From positions 310,001-374,000 of the forward strand of contig NZ_JAHZQZ020000018.1 of the NCBI RefSeq assembly GCF_019449275.2: a stretch of 64,000 nucleotides of DNA. The letters run 5' to 3'. The translations under genes and the position numbers were made by a program. The first letter of the stretch is position 1. Each line of letters opens with the position of its first letter. The notes under the pieces are model-generated. The model ran no database searches and was not told the origin of the DNA. It saw only the letters and a program-made list of their open reading frames with translations. Below, piece after piece: positions 44,627 through 52,347 of this stretch. The stretch comes from Microbacterium sp. HD4P20 (GTDB taxonomy: Bacteria; Actinomycetota; Actinomycetes; Actinomycetales; Microbacteriaceae).

Positions 44627-45592
44627 ATGGTCTTCCTCGGTTATCACGCCTCGCACGAGCAGATTCCTCCCTCGCAACTGCTAGCTGACGTCCAGGAGGC
44701 CGAGCGCGCCGGTTTCGATGGTGCGATGTGCTCGGACCATCTCGCGCCGTGGGGCTTGGCTCAGGGTGAATCCGGGTACTCCTGGAGCTGGCTCGGCGCC
44801 GCGCTTGCCACGACGTCGCTGCCGTTCGGCACCGTCACGGCACCCGGGCAGCGCTATCACCCCGTCATCACGGCGCAGGCGATCGCGACGCTCGCGGAGA
44901 TGTTCCCTGGGCGATTCTGGCCCGCGCTCGGAAGCGGCGAAGCGCTCAACGAGCACGTCACGGGGGACCCCTGGCCTCCGAAGGACGAGCGTCAGGAACG
45001 ACTGCGGCAGTCGGTGTCGGTCATGCGTCGGCTGCTGGAGGGGGAGCGCGTCGACCACGACGGCATGTTCCGGGTGCACGACGCCCGTGTCTGGAGCCGT
45101 CCCCCGCAGCCCCCACCGCTGCGCGCGGCGGCGGCGTCGGCGCCGACGGCATCGTGGGCGGCGTCGTGGGCCGACGGTCTGATCACGGTCGGCCACGACC
45201 CTGACAGGGTGCGCGAGATCCTGTCGGCGTATCGGGATGCCGGGGGCACCGGCCCCTGCGCGGTGCAGGTGCACATCAGTCTGGCTGCCACCGAGTCCGA
45301 GGCGCTGCAGCTGGCCGCCGACCAGTGGCGGCACGCGACGGCGCCCGCAGAGCTGATGTGGGACATCATGCAACCCGAGGAGTTCGATCGCGTCTCGGAC
45401 CCGAACGACCCCGATGCGCTGCGCCGGGGCGTGCTCGTGAGCACCGATGAGGACGAGGTTGCACAGCGGATCGCGATGCTCGCCGCGGTCGGCGCGGACG
45501 AGGTCTTCCTCCACCATGTCGGCCAGGATCAGGCCGAATTTCTCACGCGGTGCCGGGAGGGCCTCCTCGAGGGCATCCGAAGGATCTCGTGA
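44627..45592 (+). CDS. LLM-class (luciferase-like) flavin oxidoreductase, TIGR03885 type
   Basis: 321 residues. GYHASHEQIPPSQLLADVQE, AGFDGAMCSDHLAPWGLAQG, WLGAALATTSLPFGTVTAPG, AEMFPGRFWPALGSGEALNE and ADGLITVGHDPDRVREILSA are luciferase-like monooxygenase family signatures. The early YHASHEQ and SDHLAPW follow the TIGR03885 group, which has been proposed to use a non-F420 flavin. The substrate is unknown. ATG 44627 removes a non-conserved 51-codon extension. Confidence 0.88.
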   Translation: MVFLGYHASHEQIPPSQLLADVQEAERAGFDGAMCSDHLAPWGLAQGESGYSWSWLGAALATTSLPFGTVTAPGQRYHPVITAQAIATLAEMFPGRFWPALGSGEALNEHVTGDPWPPKDERQERLRQSVSVMRRLLEGERVDHDGMFRVHDARVWSRPPQPPPLRAAAASAPTASWAASWADGLITVGHDPDRVREILSAYRDAGGTGPCAVQVHISLAATESEALQLAADQWRHATAPAELMWDIMQPEEFDRVSDPNDPDALRRGVLVSTDEDEVAQRIAMLAAVGADEVFLHHVGQDQAEFLTRCREGLLEGIRRIS

Positions 45593-45600
45593 CAGAACGG

Positions 45601-45637
45601 ACGGCAGGTGCCGGCCACGAGGGTCTGCGCCTGCCGT
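45601..45637. terminator. Hairpin between converging oxidoreductase and CBS genes
   Basis: ACGGCAGGTGC (45601-45611) and GCGCCTGCCGT (45627-45637) form an 11-bp stem with one mismatch around a 15-base loop. Confidence 0.6.
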
Positions 45638-45667
45638 CGGCATGGAGGTGCGGATTCGGCGGGGTGG

Positions 45668-46081
45668 TCACTCCGAGATCTCGGCGACCGTCTCGCCAGT
45701 GGCGCGAGGATCCAGCGCCAGCGCGATGTCGGCCTGGCTGATGATGCCGACGAGGTCGTGGCCGTCGATGACGGGCAGGCGACGCACCTGGTGACGCTGC
45801 ATCGTCTCGAGGGCCTCCTCGATGTCGTCGTCGGCCCCGATTGTGACCGGCTTGCCCTCGCCGAGAGAGCCGGCGTTCGTGGTCGCAGGATCTCCGCCCT
45901 GGGCCAGGCACTTCACGACGATGTCGCGGTCGGTGAGCATGCCCTTCAGCCGCTTGTCCTCTCCGCAGATGGGGAGGGCTCCGACGTCGAGCGATGCCAT
46001 CAGGCGTGCCGCCTCGACGAGGGTCTCGTTCTCGCCCACACAGCGCGGGTCGGGCGTCATGATGTCGCGGGCGACGGTCAT
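45668..46081 (-). CDS. Two-CBS-domain protein
   Basis: 137 residues consisting of one CBS pair (Bateman module). CBS1 is VARDIMTPDPRCVGENETLV to KGMLTDRDIVVKCLAQG, and CBS2 is KPVTIGADDDIEEALETMQR to RRLPVIDGHDLVGIISQADI. Such modules sense adenine nucleotides. Free-standing versions are common in stress regulons of actinobacteria (for example hypoxic response proteins). ATG 46081 has the ribosome binding site AAGGAG. Its promoter is probably the leftward arm of the 46186-46289 inverted repeat. Confidence 0.92.
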   Translation of the reverse strand: MTVARDIMTPDPRCVGENETLVEAARLMASLDVGALPICGEDKRLKGMLTDRDIVVKCLAQGGDPATTNAGSLGEGKPVTIGADDDIEEALETMQRHQVRRLPVIDGHDLVGIISQADIALALDPRATGETVAEISE

Positions 46082-46160
46082 GGTGTACTCCTTTCGGTAT
46101 GCCGCTGCCGGTCACGGGCGCGCGTGGGCAAACCGCGGCCGACACTGTTCTGTCACGACG

Positions 46161-46176
46161 CTACGGACGCCCGTAG
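46161..46176. repeat. Small inverted repeat in the CBS leader
   Basis: CTACGG, four bases, CCGTAG. It lies in the 5' leader of the CBS gene between its promoter and start; a possible operator or leader hairpin. Confidence 0.3.
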
Positions 46177-46185
46177 GGCCAAGCG

Positions 46186-46289
46186 CAGGGGGTTGACACT
46201 CCGCTCGGGCACGCGTAGCCCCGGATGCAGCCACTGCCGCCGCGGCATCCGCCGGTCTATCCGGGGGGTCCAGATGTGTCAACCCCCTG
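46186..46289. promoter_or_regulatory. 14-bp inverted repeat forming two face-to-face promoters
   Basis: CAGGGGGTTGACAC (46186-46199) and its exact complement GTGTCAACCCCCTG (46276-46289) are 76 bases apart. Rightward: TTGACA 46193-46198, a 17-base spacer, TAGCCC 46216-46221. Leftward: TTGACA 46282-46277, a 17-base spacer, TAGACC 46259-46254. The transcripts would start near 46228 and 46247 and overlap at their 5' ends, one serving the small protein genes, the other the CBS gene. Confidence 0.6.
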
Positions 46290-46334
46290 GCCCCACGCGG
46301 ACACCGCGCGCATGCTGTGTTCAGGAGGTTCGCA

Positions 46335-46517
46335 ATGGCCCACAACGCGAGCGTATGGCGCATCGTCGCGCCGACCGAGCACAAGCGAGACGCCGAGCGC
46401 ACCGCCGATCCGGCACAGGGAACCGACCGCGGCTCGATGAGAGCGCGGCCGAGTGAATCGCCCGAGCGCCGACGCATCGAGCGCGCGCAGCAGATGCCGG
46501 CAGACCGGCACGAGTAA
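46335..46517 (+). CDS. Small basic protein, 60 residues, unknown
   Basis: ATG 46335 follows AGGAGG. The sequence MAHNASVWRIVAPTEHKRDA is followed by a charged, probably disordered part with RARPSESPERRRIERAQQMP. It is 21 bases ahead of the next small gene, which also has AGGAGG, so the two form a unit. No family was recognised. Confidence 0.55.
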   Translation: MAHNASVWRIVAPTEHKRDAERTADPAQGTDRGSMRARPSESPERRRIERAQQMPADRHE

Positions 46518-46538
46518 TCGTGCGCACAGGAGGAAGAC

Positions 46539-46829
46539 ATGTACCGTGACGATGTCCATCAACTGGCGCTCGTGCCCTTGGCCGAGCGCTCGTGGCGGCT
46601 CTGCGATCGCAGCGTGGCGCGCAGCGACGCCGCCAGTGTGGTGGCGTACGTGGAGTTGCTCGAGACCGGACAGTACGAGGTGGTCTGGGTGTCCATCGGG
46701 TTCGGCACAGCGCGCTACCCTTCGCTCGAGGGAATGTTCCGAGCGGCCGTGCAGATGGTCCAACGTTCGCGCGGCGCCGGGGCGATCAAGCCAGAGCCCA
46801 TTCCACATCGCCCGCCCGCGCACGCCTGA
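46539..46829 (+). CDS. Small protein, 96 residues, unknown
   Basis: ATG 46539 behind AGGAGGAAGAC. MYRDDVHQLALVPLAERSWR, LCDRSVARSDAASVVAYVEL and YEVVWVSIGFGTARYPSLEG suggest a compact alpha/beta protein; the end is basic and proline-rich. Strong translation signals and the inverted-repeat promoter upstream indicate regulated, high expression. Function is unknown. Confidence 0.65.
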   Translation: MYRDDVHQLALVPLAERSWRLCDRSVARSDAASVVAYVELLETGQYEVVWVSIGFGTARYPSLEGMFRAAVQMVQRSRGAGAIKPEPIPHRPPAHA

Positions 46830-46853
46830 CAGGTCAGTGTCGGCTGCCGGTGG

Positions 46854-46859
46854 CAGTAT
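46854..46859 (+). promoter_or_regulatory. Possible -10 of the glycosylase gene
   Basis: CAGTAT, six bases, then ATG 46866. Confidence 0.3.
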
Positions 46860-46865
46860 GGGCGC

Positions 46866-47699
46866 ATGCCTGAGTCGCCCGAGGTCGATGCGCTCGCCGG
46901 ATTCCTCGACACCGCGGCATCGGGCCGCACCGTCGAGGCGGTGGACATCCTCGAGTTCCGCACCGTCAAGACGCGTGCGACACCCCCGGCGACCTTGATC
47001 GGGCGCACCATCACCGGTGCCGCGCGTCACGGCAAGCACATCGAGGTGATGTTCGGCGACGAGAGCCTCGTCGTATCGCTCGGACGCCACGGCTGGATCC
47101 GCTGGGTGGAAGGCGATGACGACGAGACCGGAGCCGACGCCACCCGGCCGCCCTCCCTGGCCACCGTGAGCCTTTCGGGCGAGGTGGCCATGGAGATGAC
47201 GGATGCCGGAACCTGGGTCTCGCTGGGACTCTTCGTCGTGGGTGACCCGCGCGAAGTGCCGGCCATCGCCAAGCTCGGGCCCGATCCCGTCGACCCGGAC
47301 TTCACTCGCGCCGCGTTCGACGCGGCCCTGGGTGCACGCCGCAAGCAGATCAAGGCGATCCTGCAGGAGCAGGAGTCGCTCGCCGGGATCGGCAATGCCT
47401 ACTCAGACGAGATCCTGCACGCGGCGATGATCTCACCCGTCGCGCACGCCGCCGCGCTTGGCGACGGGGAGCGGCAGCGGCTTTTCGAGGCGACTGTCGC
47501 CGTGCTGCGGGATGCGATCGGCGCCCGTCGCGGCGTCCCCATCGACCAGCTCAAGCCCGCGAAGGTCGCGGCGATGCGCGTCCACGGGCGCACGAACGAA
47601 TCCTGTCCGGTCTGCGGCGACACGGTGCGCGACTTCTCCTTCTCGGGCGCTTCGGCGCAGTACTGCCCGACGTGTCAGACCGAGGGCGTGCGCTTGTAG
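46866..47699 (+). CDS. Fpg/Nei family DNA glycosylase
   Basis: 277 residues. The N-terminal MPESPEVDALAGFLDTAASG provides the catalytic Pro and Glu. TGAARHGKHIEVMFG supplies the beta-hairpin Lys, and QKAIL-type QIKAILQEQESLAGIGNAYS with DEIL is the helix-two-turn-helix. GRTNESCPVCGDTVRDFSF and AQYCPTCQTEG hold four zinc ligands. It removes oxidised bases and nicks the strand. Whether it prefers 8-oxoguanine or pyrimidine lesions cannot be read from sequence. Confidence 0.93.
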   Translation: MPESPEVDALAGFLDTAASGRTVEAVDILEFRTVKTRATPPATLIGRTITGAARHGKHIEVMFGDESLVVSLGRHGWIRWVEGDDDETGADATRPPSLATVSLSGEVAMEMTDAGTWVSLGLFVVGDPREVPAIAKLGPDPVDPDFTRAAFDAALGARRKQIKAILQEQESLAGIGNAYSDEILHAAMISPVAHAAALGDGERQRLFEATVAVLRDAIGARRGVPIDQLKPAKVAAMRVHGRTNESCPVCGDTVRDFSFSGASAQYCPTCQTEGVRL

Positions 47700-47744
47700 G
47701 AGCCGGCCCGTGCGCTGTACGGATCTCACGCGCCGCGGCACGGG

Positions 47745-47750
47745 TAGCAT
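47745..47750 (+). promoter_or_regulatory. -10 box of leaderless cysteine-rich peptide gene
   Basis: TAGCAT, seven bases, then ATG 47758. Confidence 0.45.
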
Positions 47751-47757
47751 GGTCGCC

Positions 47758-47880
47758 ATGACGACGTCGCAGCTTCCCGCCCCGGTCACCCTCCAGCCCG
47801 TGCCAGAGGACAAGAGCCTCCTCACCGTGGTCGAGTCCTCGGGCTCGTGCTGCGGCGGTGGCAGCTGCAGTATCGACTGA
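47758..47880 (+). CDS. 40-residue cysteine-rich peptide
   Basis: ATG 47758 to TGA 47878. A soluble lead with LQPVPEDKSLLTVVESSG is followed by the C-terminal SGSCCGGGSCSID, with three Cys in a Gly/Ser context. This motif recalls metal-binding or persulfide-type tails and also some modified-peptide precursors; no maturation enzyme is adjacent. A leaderless -10 box at proper spacing supports expression. The next gene starts 30 bases downstream. Confidence 0.6.
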   Translation: MTTSQLPAPVTLQPVPEDKSLLTVVESSGSCCGGGSCSID

Positions 47881-47909
47881 CGAGCGCTTTCCCCTCGCAC
47901 ACCACCGCC

Positions 47910-48419
47910 GTGACCGGCCAGCAGCTGCGGCTGACCCCACGCCTCACCCGCCTCCTCAAGTCAGAAGAGGCCGTCTACGGTCTCATCCTGGTGTCGGGAA
48001 TGATCGTCGTCAGCGGCTCTCTCGTCGGCACCTCCGTCAACGCCCTCGTCACGACGGCCGTCACGGTGCTCGTCTTCTACCTCGCTCACGTGTACGCGGG
48101 GACGCTGGGCCGTCTCGCGATGACCGACGGGAAGGCCGGGCTCGGTGAGAGCCTGCTGGCCTCGGCCCGTCACTCATTGGGTCTTCTCGTGGCGTCGGTG
48201 CCGCCGCTGCTGGTTCTGCTGTCGGGCACGACCGACGTGATCGACGACACCCTCGCGATCTGGCTTGCGCTCATCGTCAACACCGTGATGCTCGGCGCGC
48301 TGGGCTGGATCGCGGTCGCCGCGTGGAGCACACACTGGACTTCACGCCTGCTGGGCGGTCTCATCACGGCCGCTTTCGGCGGCATCCTGATCGTGCTCAA
48401 GGCGGTCATCCACCACTGA
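47910..48419 (+). CDS. Four-helix membrane protein, unknown function
   Basis: 169 residues from GTG 47910. Membrane segments are LILVSGMIVVSGSLVGTSVN, ALVTTAVTVLVFYLAHVYAG, SLGLLVASVPPLLVLL, LAIWLALIVNTVMLGALGWI and a last LLGGLITAAFGGILIVLKAV. It resembles the small VIT/YqhA-like integral membrane proteins but no family was certain. It probably shares a transcript with the cysteine-rich peptide. Confidence 0.75.
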   Translation: MTGQQLRLTPRLTRLLKSEEAVYGLILVSGMIVVSGSLVGTSVNALVTTAVTVLVFYLAHVYAGTLGRLAMTDGKAGLGESLLASARHSLGLLVASVPPLLVLLSGTTDVIDDTLAIWLALIVNTVMLGALGWIAVAAWSTHWTSRLLGGLITAAFGGILIVLKAVIHH

Positions 48420-48425
48420 TGTGGC

Positions 48426-49955
48426 TCAGTGCGCGACCGGCGCGCCCATCGGCTGGTCGACGGGCTTGCGGATCAGGAACGCCCCCACCAGCAGCGGCAG
48501 CGAGAGGAACGCGGCGACCAGGAAGGCCGCCTGGGTGCCGGCCGCCTCGGAGGCGACATCGCCCGCGCCGTTCGCGGACGCGGCCGCCGTCGCTGCCGAC
48601 ATCACACCGAACATCAGCGCGATGCCGGCGGCACCGGCCACCTGCTGCGCGGTACCGACGATCGCCGACCCGTAGGAGTAGAACTTCGGCTGCAGCGAGG
48701 CCAGCGACGCGGTGAACAGCGGCGTGAACGACAACGCGAGCCCGATCGAGAGCACTGTCTGCGCTGCAGCGACCAGGAGGACCGGTGTCTCGGTGGAGAA
48801 GGTCGTGTAGAACCACAGCATCGCCGTCGTGATCACCGCTCCCGGCACGAGGAGGACGGTCGTGCCACGGCGGTCGTAGATGCGCCCGATGACCGGACCC
48901 AGAAGCCCCATCGCCAGAGCGCCCGGAAGCACGACGAGCCCGGTCTGCAGCGGATCGACCTCGAGCACGCGCTGCAGATACAGCGGCACCACCGTGATCG
49001 CGCCGAAGAACGCCATCGACATGATCACCATCTGCCCGATCGACAGCGAGAAGTTCGCGGAGCGGAACACGCGCAGGTCGAGCAGCGCGTCGTCGTTGCG
49101 CTGCAGCCGCACCTGACGCCAACCGAACAGTCCGAGCGCCACGACGCCGACGACAAGCGCGATCACGAGCGTCGCGGTGGAGGTGGCGCTCGCGGCTGCC
49201 GCTTCGGCACCGGTGCCGTGCCCGCCGCCGCCCAGCTGACTCAGGCCGAATACCAGGCCGCCGAAGCCGAGGGCGGACAGGATCACCGAGAGGACGTCGA
49301 TCGGGGCGCGCGTCGGCTCGCCGAGATTGTGGATCCACCGGGCGCCGACCACGAGGGCGACGATGGCGATGGGCAGCACCATGCCGAAGATCCAGCGCCA
49401 TTCGAACGAGTTCAGGATCGCGCCGGCCACCGTGGGACCGATCGCGGGAGCGAGCGAGATGACGATGCTGACTCGCCCCATCATGCGGCCGCGGATGGCT
49501 GCCGGCACGACGGTCATGAGCGTCGTCATCAGCAGCGGCATCATGATCGCGGTGCCGGAGGCCTGTACAACGCGAGCGATGAGCAGCACGGGGAACCCCG
49601 GAGCCAGGAACGCGATGAGCGTTCCCGTCGAGAACAAGCCCATCGCCGCGACGAACATCGTCCGCGTGGTGAACCTGCGCAGCAGGAACCCGGTGATGGG
49701 GATCACCACCGCCATCGTCAGCATGAACGCGGTCGTCAGCCACTGCGCGGCCAGCGCGGTGATGCCGAGGTCGTCGATGAGGTGCGGGATCGCGACGCCC
49801 ATGGTCGTCTCGTTCAGGATGGCGACGAAAGCCGCGGCCAGGAGCAGCCAGATGACGCGGCCCTCTTCGCGGCCCAGGGTGGCGACGCCGGAGGCGACGG
49901 CGGGCTTGACGGCCGCGATGCTGCCGGTTCCCGGAGTGGTGTCGATGGCGGCCAT
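48426..49955 (-). CDS. DHA2-family MFS multidrug exporter (EmrB/QacA type)
   Basis: 509 residues with 14 predicted membrane segments. Motifs: LLAAAFVAILNETTMGVAIP, ITALAAQWLTTAFMLTMAVV, ITGFLLRRFTTRTMFVAAMG (motif A) and VVQASGTAIMMPLLMTTLMT (motif B), then FEWRWIFGMVLPIAIVALVV (the WRW(I/V)F signature of 14-TMS exporters). ATG 49955 with GAGGAG upstream is preferred over an upstream frame. It exports hydrophobic drugs or metabolites by proton antiport; the substrate is unknown. Confidence 0.93.
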   Translation of the reverse strand: MAAIDTTPGTGSIAAVKPAVASGVATLGREEGRVIWLLLAAAFVAILNETTMGVAIPHLIDDLGITALAAQWLTTAFMLTMAVVIPITGFLLRRFTTRTMFVAAMGLFSTGTLIAFLAPGFPVLLIARVVQASGTAIMMPLLMTTLMTVVPAAIRGRMMGRVSIVISLAPAIGPTVAGAILNSFEWRWIFGMVLPIAIVALVVGARWIHNLGEPTRAPIDVLSVILSALGFGGLVFGLSQLGGGGHGTGAEAAAASATSTATLVIALVVGVVALGLFGWRQVRLQRNDDALLDLRVFRSANFSLSIGQMVIMSMAFFGAITVVPLYLQRVLEVDPLQTGLVVLPGALAMGLLGPVIGRIYDRRGTTVLLVPGAVITTAMLWFYTTFSTETPVLLVAAAQTVLSIGLALSFTPLFTASLASLQPKFYSYGSAIVGTAQQVAGAAGIALMFGVMSAATAAASANGAGDVASEAAGTQAAFLVAAFLSLPLLVGAFLIRKPVDQPMGAPVAH

Positions 49956-50081
49956 AGGTCGTCTCCTCGGGGCTCGGATGGACAGCAGAAACGCCACCCG
50001 AGGATGGCAAGCCTCCACCATAACGACGGCGACCGACATCGCATTCCCGATTCCGGGAAACGGATCGTGAACCCGGGCGGG

Positions 50082-50294
50082 TCAGCCCTCGAGGGTCTCC
50101 TCGTCGGCGGACTCGTCCCACTTCTCGGAGCCGATCGCGTCGGTCGCGTGTGGTGTGGGTTCGCGCTCTTCGATGTTCTTCGGCATCGGGTTGACGACCT
50201 CCTCGTGCGGGATCGCCTGGAGGGCGTCGATCTCCTTGCGCAGTTCGGCGAGATCGCTGCCGTCGTGCTCGGGCGTTCCGGACGTCGAGGTCAT
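50082..50294 (-). CDS. Small acidic protein, 70 residues, unknown
   Basis: SDLAELRKEIDALQAIPHEE is a helical segment, followed by VVNPMPKNIEEREPTPHATD and an acidic end. Similar small proteins are widespread in Microbacteriaceae, sometimes mislabelled as multidrug transporter. A minus-strand TAGGCT box lies six bases before ATG 50294. Confidence 0.7.
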   Translation of the reverse strand: MTSTSGTPEHDGSDLAELRKEIDALQAIPHEEVVNPMPKNIEEREPTPHATDAIGSEKWDESADEETLEG

Positions 50295-50300
50295 GGCGCA

Positions 50301-50306
50301 AGCCTA
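50301..50306 (-). promoter_or_regulatory. -10 box of leaderless small acidic protein gene
   Basis: TAGGCT on the minus strand, six bases, then ATG 50294. Confidence 0.5.
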
Positions 50307-50359
50307 GCGCGGCGGGATCGGGTCGGTGGGGTGCGAGCCGTGGCGTCCAGCGGCCTGGT

Positions 50360-50365
50360 TAGGCT
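50360..50365 (+). promoter_or_regulatory. -10 box of leaderless ABC exporter gene
   Basis: TAGGCT, seven bases, then GTG 50373; this also fixes the start of a frame that is open for more than 1 kb upstream. Confidence 0.5.
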
Positions 50366-50372
50366 GACGTGC

Positions 50373-52340
50373 GTGAGCATGCGCGGTGGCGGAGGAGGCG
50401 GTGGTGGCGGCCATCCCGGATTCCGCCCCGTCGACAATGAGGCGCAGCGGCGGCTGAACGCCGAGGCGCCGAAGATTCCGAACCTCGGGCGCCGCGTCGT
50501 GGCGCTGTTCCGTCCGTACCTGTCGTCGATCGCGATCACCGGTGTCCTCGTGGTGGTGGGAGCCGGCATCGCGGTCATCCCGCCGCTGCTGGTGCAGCGC
50601 ATCTTCGACGATGCGCTCTTCCCGGTGGACGGCTCGCCGCCCGACATCCCGCTGTTGTGGCGGCTGGTGGGCCTCATGATCGGACTGTTCCTCCTCTCGG
50701 CGGCCCTCGGTGTGTTGCAGACCTGGCTCACGTCCACTGTCGGCAACCGTGTCACGGGCGACCTCCGTGTGAAGCTGTTCGACCATCTGCAGGCGATGGA
50801 GCTCGGCTTCTTCACCCGCACCAAGACCGGCGTCATCCAATCCCGCCTCCAGAACGACGTGGGGGGCGTCTCGGGCGTGCTCACCAACACCGTGACGAGC
50901 ATCCTCGGAAACACCGTCACCGTCGTCGCCTCTCTGGTGGCGATGATCCTGATCGACTGGCGGCTGACCATCATCGCGGTCGTGCTCATGCCGGTCCTGG
51001 TGATCGTGCAGCGGCGCGTCGGGCAGGTGCGCGCCCGGATCGCAGGCGAGACGCAGGAGTCGCTCTCGGAGCTGACCGCCATCACGCAGGAGACCCTCAG
51101 CGTCTCCGGCATCCTGCTGTCGAAGTCGTTCAACCGGCAGCGCACCGAATCCCTGCGCTACGGCGACGAGAACCGCAACCAGGTGCGGCTGCAGGTTCGC
51201 CGCGCCATGAGCGGCCAGGGATTCTTCGCGGTCGTACAGGTGCTGATGTCGAGCGTCCCCGCCGTGATCTACCTCGTGTCGGGCTACTTCATCGTGGGAG
51301 GCACCGACGCCATCACCGCCGGAACCGTCGTGGCGTTCACCACCGTGCAGGCGAGGCTGCTGATGCCGCTGATGGGCCTGATGCGCGTCTCGCTCGATCT
51401 TCAGACCTCTGCCGCCCTGTTCGCCCGCATCTTCGAGTACCTCGATCTGGTGCCCGCGATCGGCGACGCGCCCGACGCCATCGCGGTCGACGAGGCCCCC
51501 GGCCCGATCGGACGCATCGAGTTCCGTGATGTGGTCTTCCGGTACCCGGATGCGTCGGCCGACGCCCGTCCGACGCTCAACGGCGTCTCGTTCGTCGCCG
51601 AACCGGGCCAGCACGTCGCCTTCGTGGGGCCGTCCGGTGCCGGCAAGACCACCGTCCTCTACCTGACGCCACGCATGTACGAGGCATCCGACGGGTCCGT
51701 CCTGTTCGCAGGCGAGGACGTGCGGCGCCTGCGGCAGGAGTCGATCATCGACCACGTCGGCATCGTCTCGCAGGAGACCTACCTGTTTCACGCCACGATC
51801 CGCGAGAATCTGCGCTATGCCAGGCCGGACGCGACGGATGCCGAGCTGGAGGCCGCGTGCCGCGCGGCCAACATCCACCATGTGATCGAGCGGTTCGAGA
51901 ACGGCTACGACACGGTTGTCGGCGAGCGCGGCTACCGGCTGTCGGGCGGCGAGAAGCAGCGCATCGCGATCGCGCGGGTGCTGTTGAAGGATCCGCCCGT
52001 CCTACTGCTGGACGAGGCGACGTCGGCCCTGGACACCGTGTCGGAGCGGGTCGTTCAGGAGGCCCTCGACGCCGCGGCGCGCGGACGCACGACCCTGTCG
52101 ATCGCACACCGGCTGTCCACCGTGATCGCCGCGGACGTCATCCACGTCGTCGAGGCGGGCCTCGTCGTCGAGTCCGGCACCCACGCGTCGCTCCTGTCCG
52201 CCGGCGGGCTGTACGCGGAGCTCGCCGCTCAGCAGCTGGCGACGACCCGCGTGCTCGACACGGAGCTCGACATCGCCGAGTCCGTCCCGCCGTCGGATCA
52301 CCCTGAGCGACGCGCCGACGCGGCTCCCGACCCGCTCTGA
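50373..52340 (+). CDS. ABC exporter, fused permease and ATPase
   Basis: 655 residues. A glycine-rich lead (MSMRGGGGGGGGGHPGF) precedes six membrane helices (about 50-350, with ITGVLVVVGAGIAVIPPLLV, DLRVKLFDHLQAMELGFFTR and QSRLQNDVGGV). The nucleotide-binding domain (about 380-610) has Walker A FVGPSGAGKTTVLYL, signature YRLSGGEKQRIAIARVLL, Walker B PPVLLLDEATSALDTVSE and the H-loop LSIAHRLSTVIAADVIHVV. It resembles MsbA/LmrA-type lipid or drug exporters. GTG 50373 is fixed by its -10 box; there is an ATG at 50379. Confidence 0.95.
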   Translation: MSMRGGGGGGGGGHPGFRPVDNEAQRRLNAEAPKIPNLGRRVVALFRPYLSSIAITGVLVVVGAGIAVIPPLLVQRIFDDALFPVDGSPPDIPLLWRLVGLMIGLFLLSAALGVLQTWLTSTVGNRVTGDLRVKLFDHLQAMELGFFTRTKTGVIQSRLQNDVGGVSGVLTNTVTSILGNTVTVVASLVAMILIDWRLTIIAVVLMPVLVIVQRRVGQVRARIAGETQESLSELTAITQETLSVSGILLSKSFNRQRTESLRYGDENRNQVRLQVRRAMSGQGFFAVVQVLMSSVPAVIYLVSGYFIVGGTDAITAGTVVAFTTVQARLLMPLMGLMRVSLDLQTSAALFARIFEYLDLVPAIGDAPDAIAVDEAPGPIGRIEFRDVVFRYPDASADARPTLNGVSFVAEPGQHVAFVGPSGAGKTTVLYLTPRMYEASDGSVLFAGEDVRRLRQESIIDHVGIVSQETYLFHATIRENLRYARPDATDAELEAACRAANIHHVIERFENGYDTVVGERGYRLSGGEKQRIAIARVLLKDPPVLLLDEATSALDTVSERVVQEALDAAARGRTTLSIAHRLSTVIAADVIHVVEAGLVVESGTHASLLSAGGLYAELAAQQLATTRVLDTELDIAESVPPSDHPERRADAAPDPL

Positions 52341-52347
52341 GCGCGGA

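Noticed and set aside
46141..46200. DosR-type dormancy box upstream of the CBS gene
   Set aside because: The inverted repeat CTACGG/CCGTAG does not match the GGGAC...GTCCC pattern expected for DosR sites.
48429..50372. Extension of the ABC exporter frame more than 1.9 kb upstream, opposite the MFS gene
   Set aside because: Charged low-quality sequence antisense to a clear exporter; a -10 box and GTG 50373 mark the real start.
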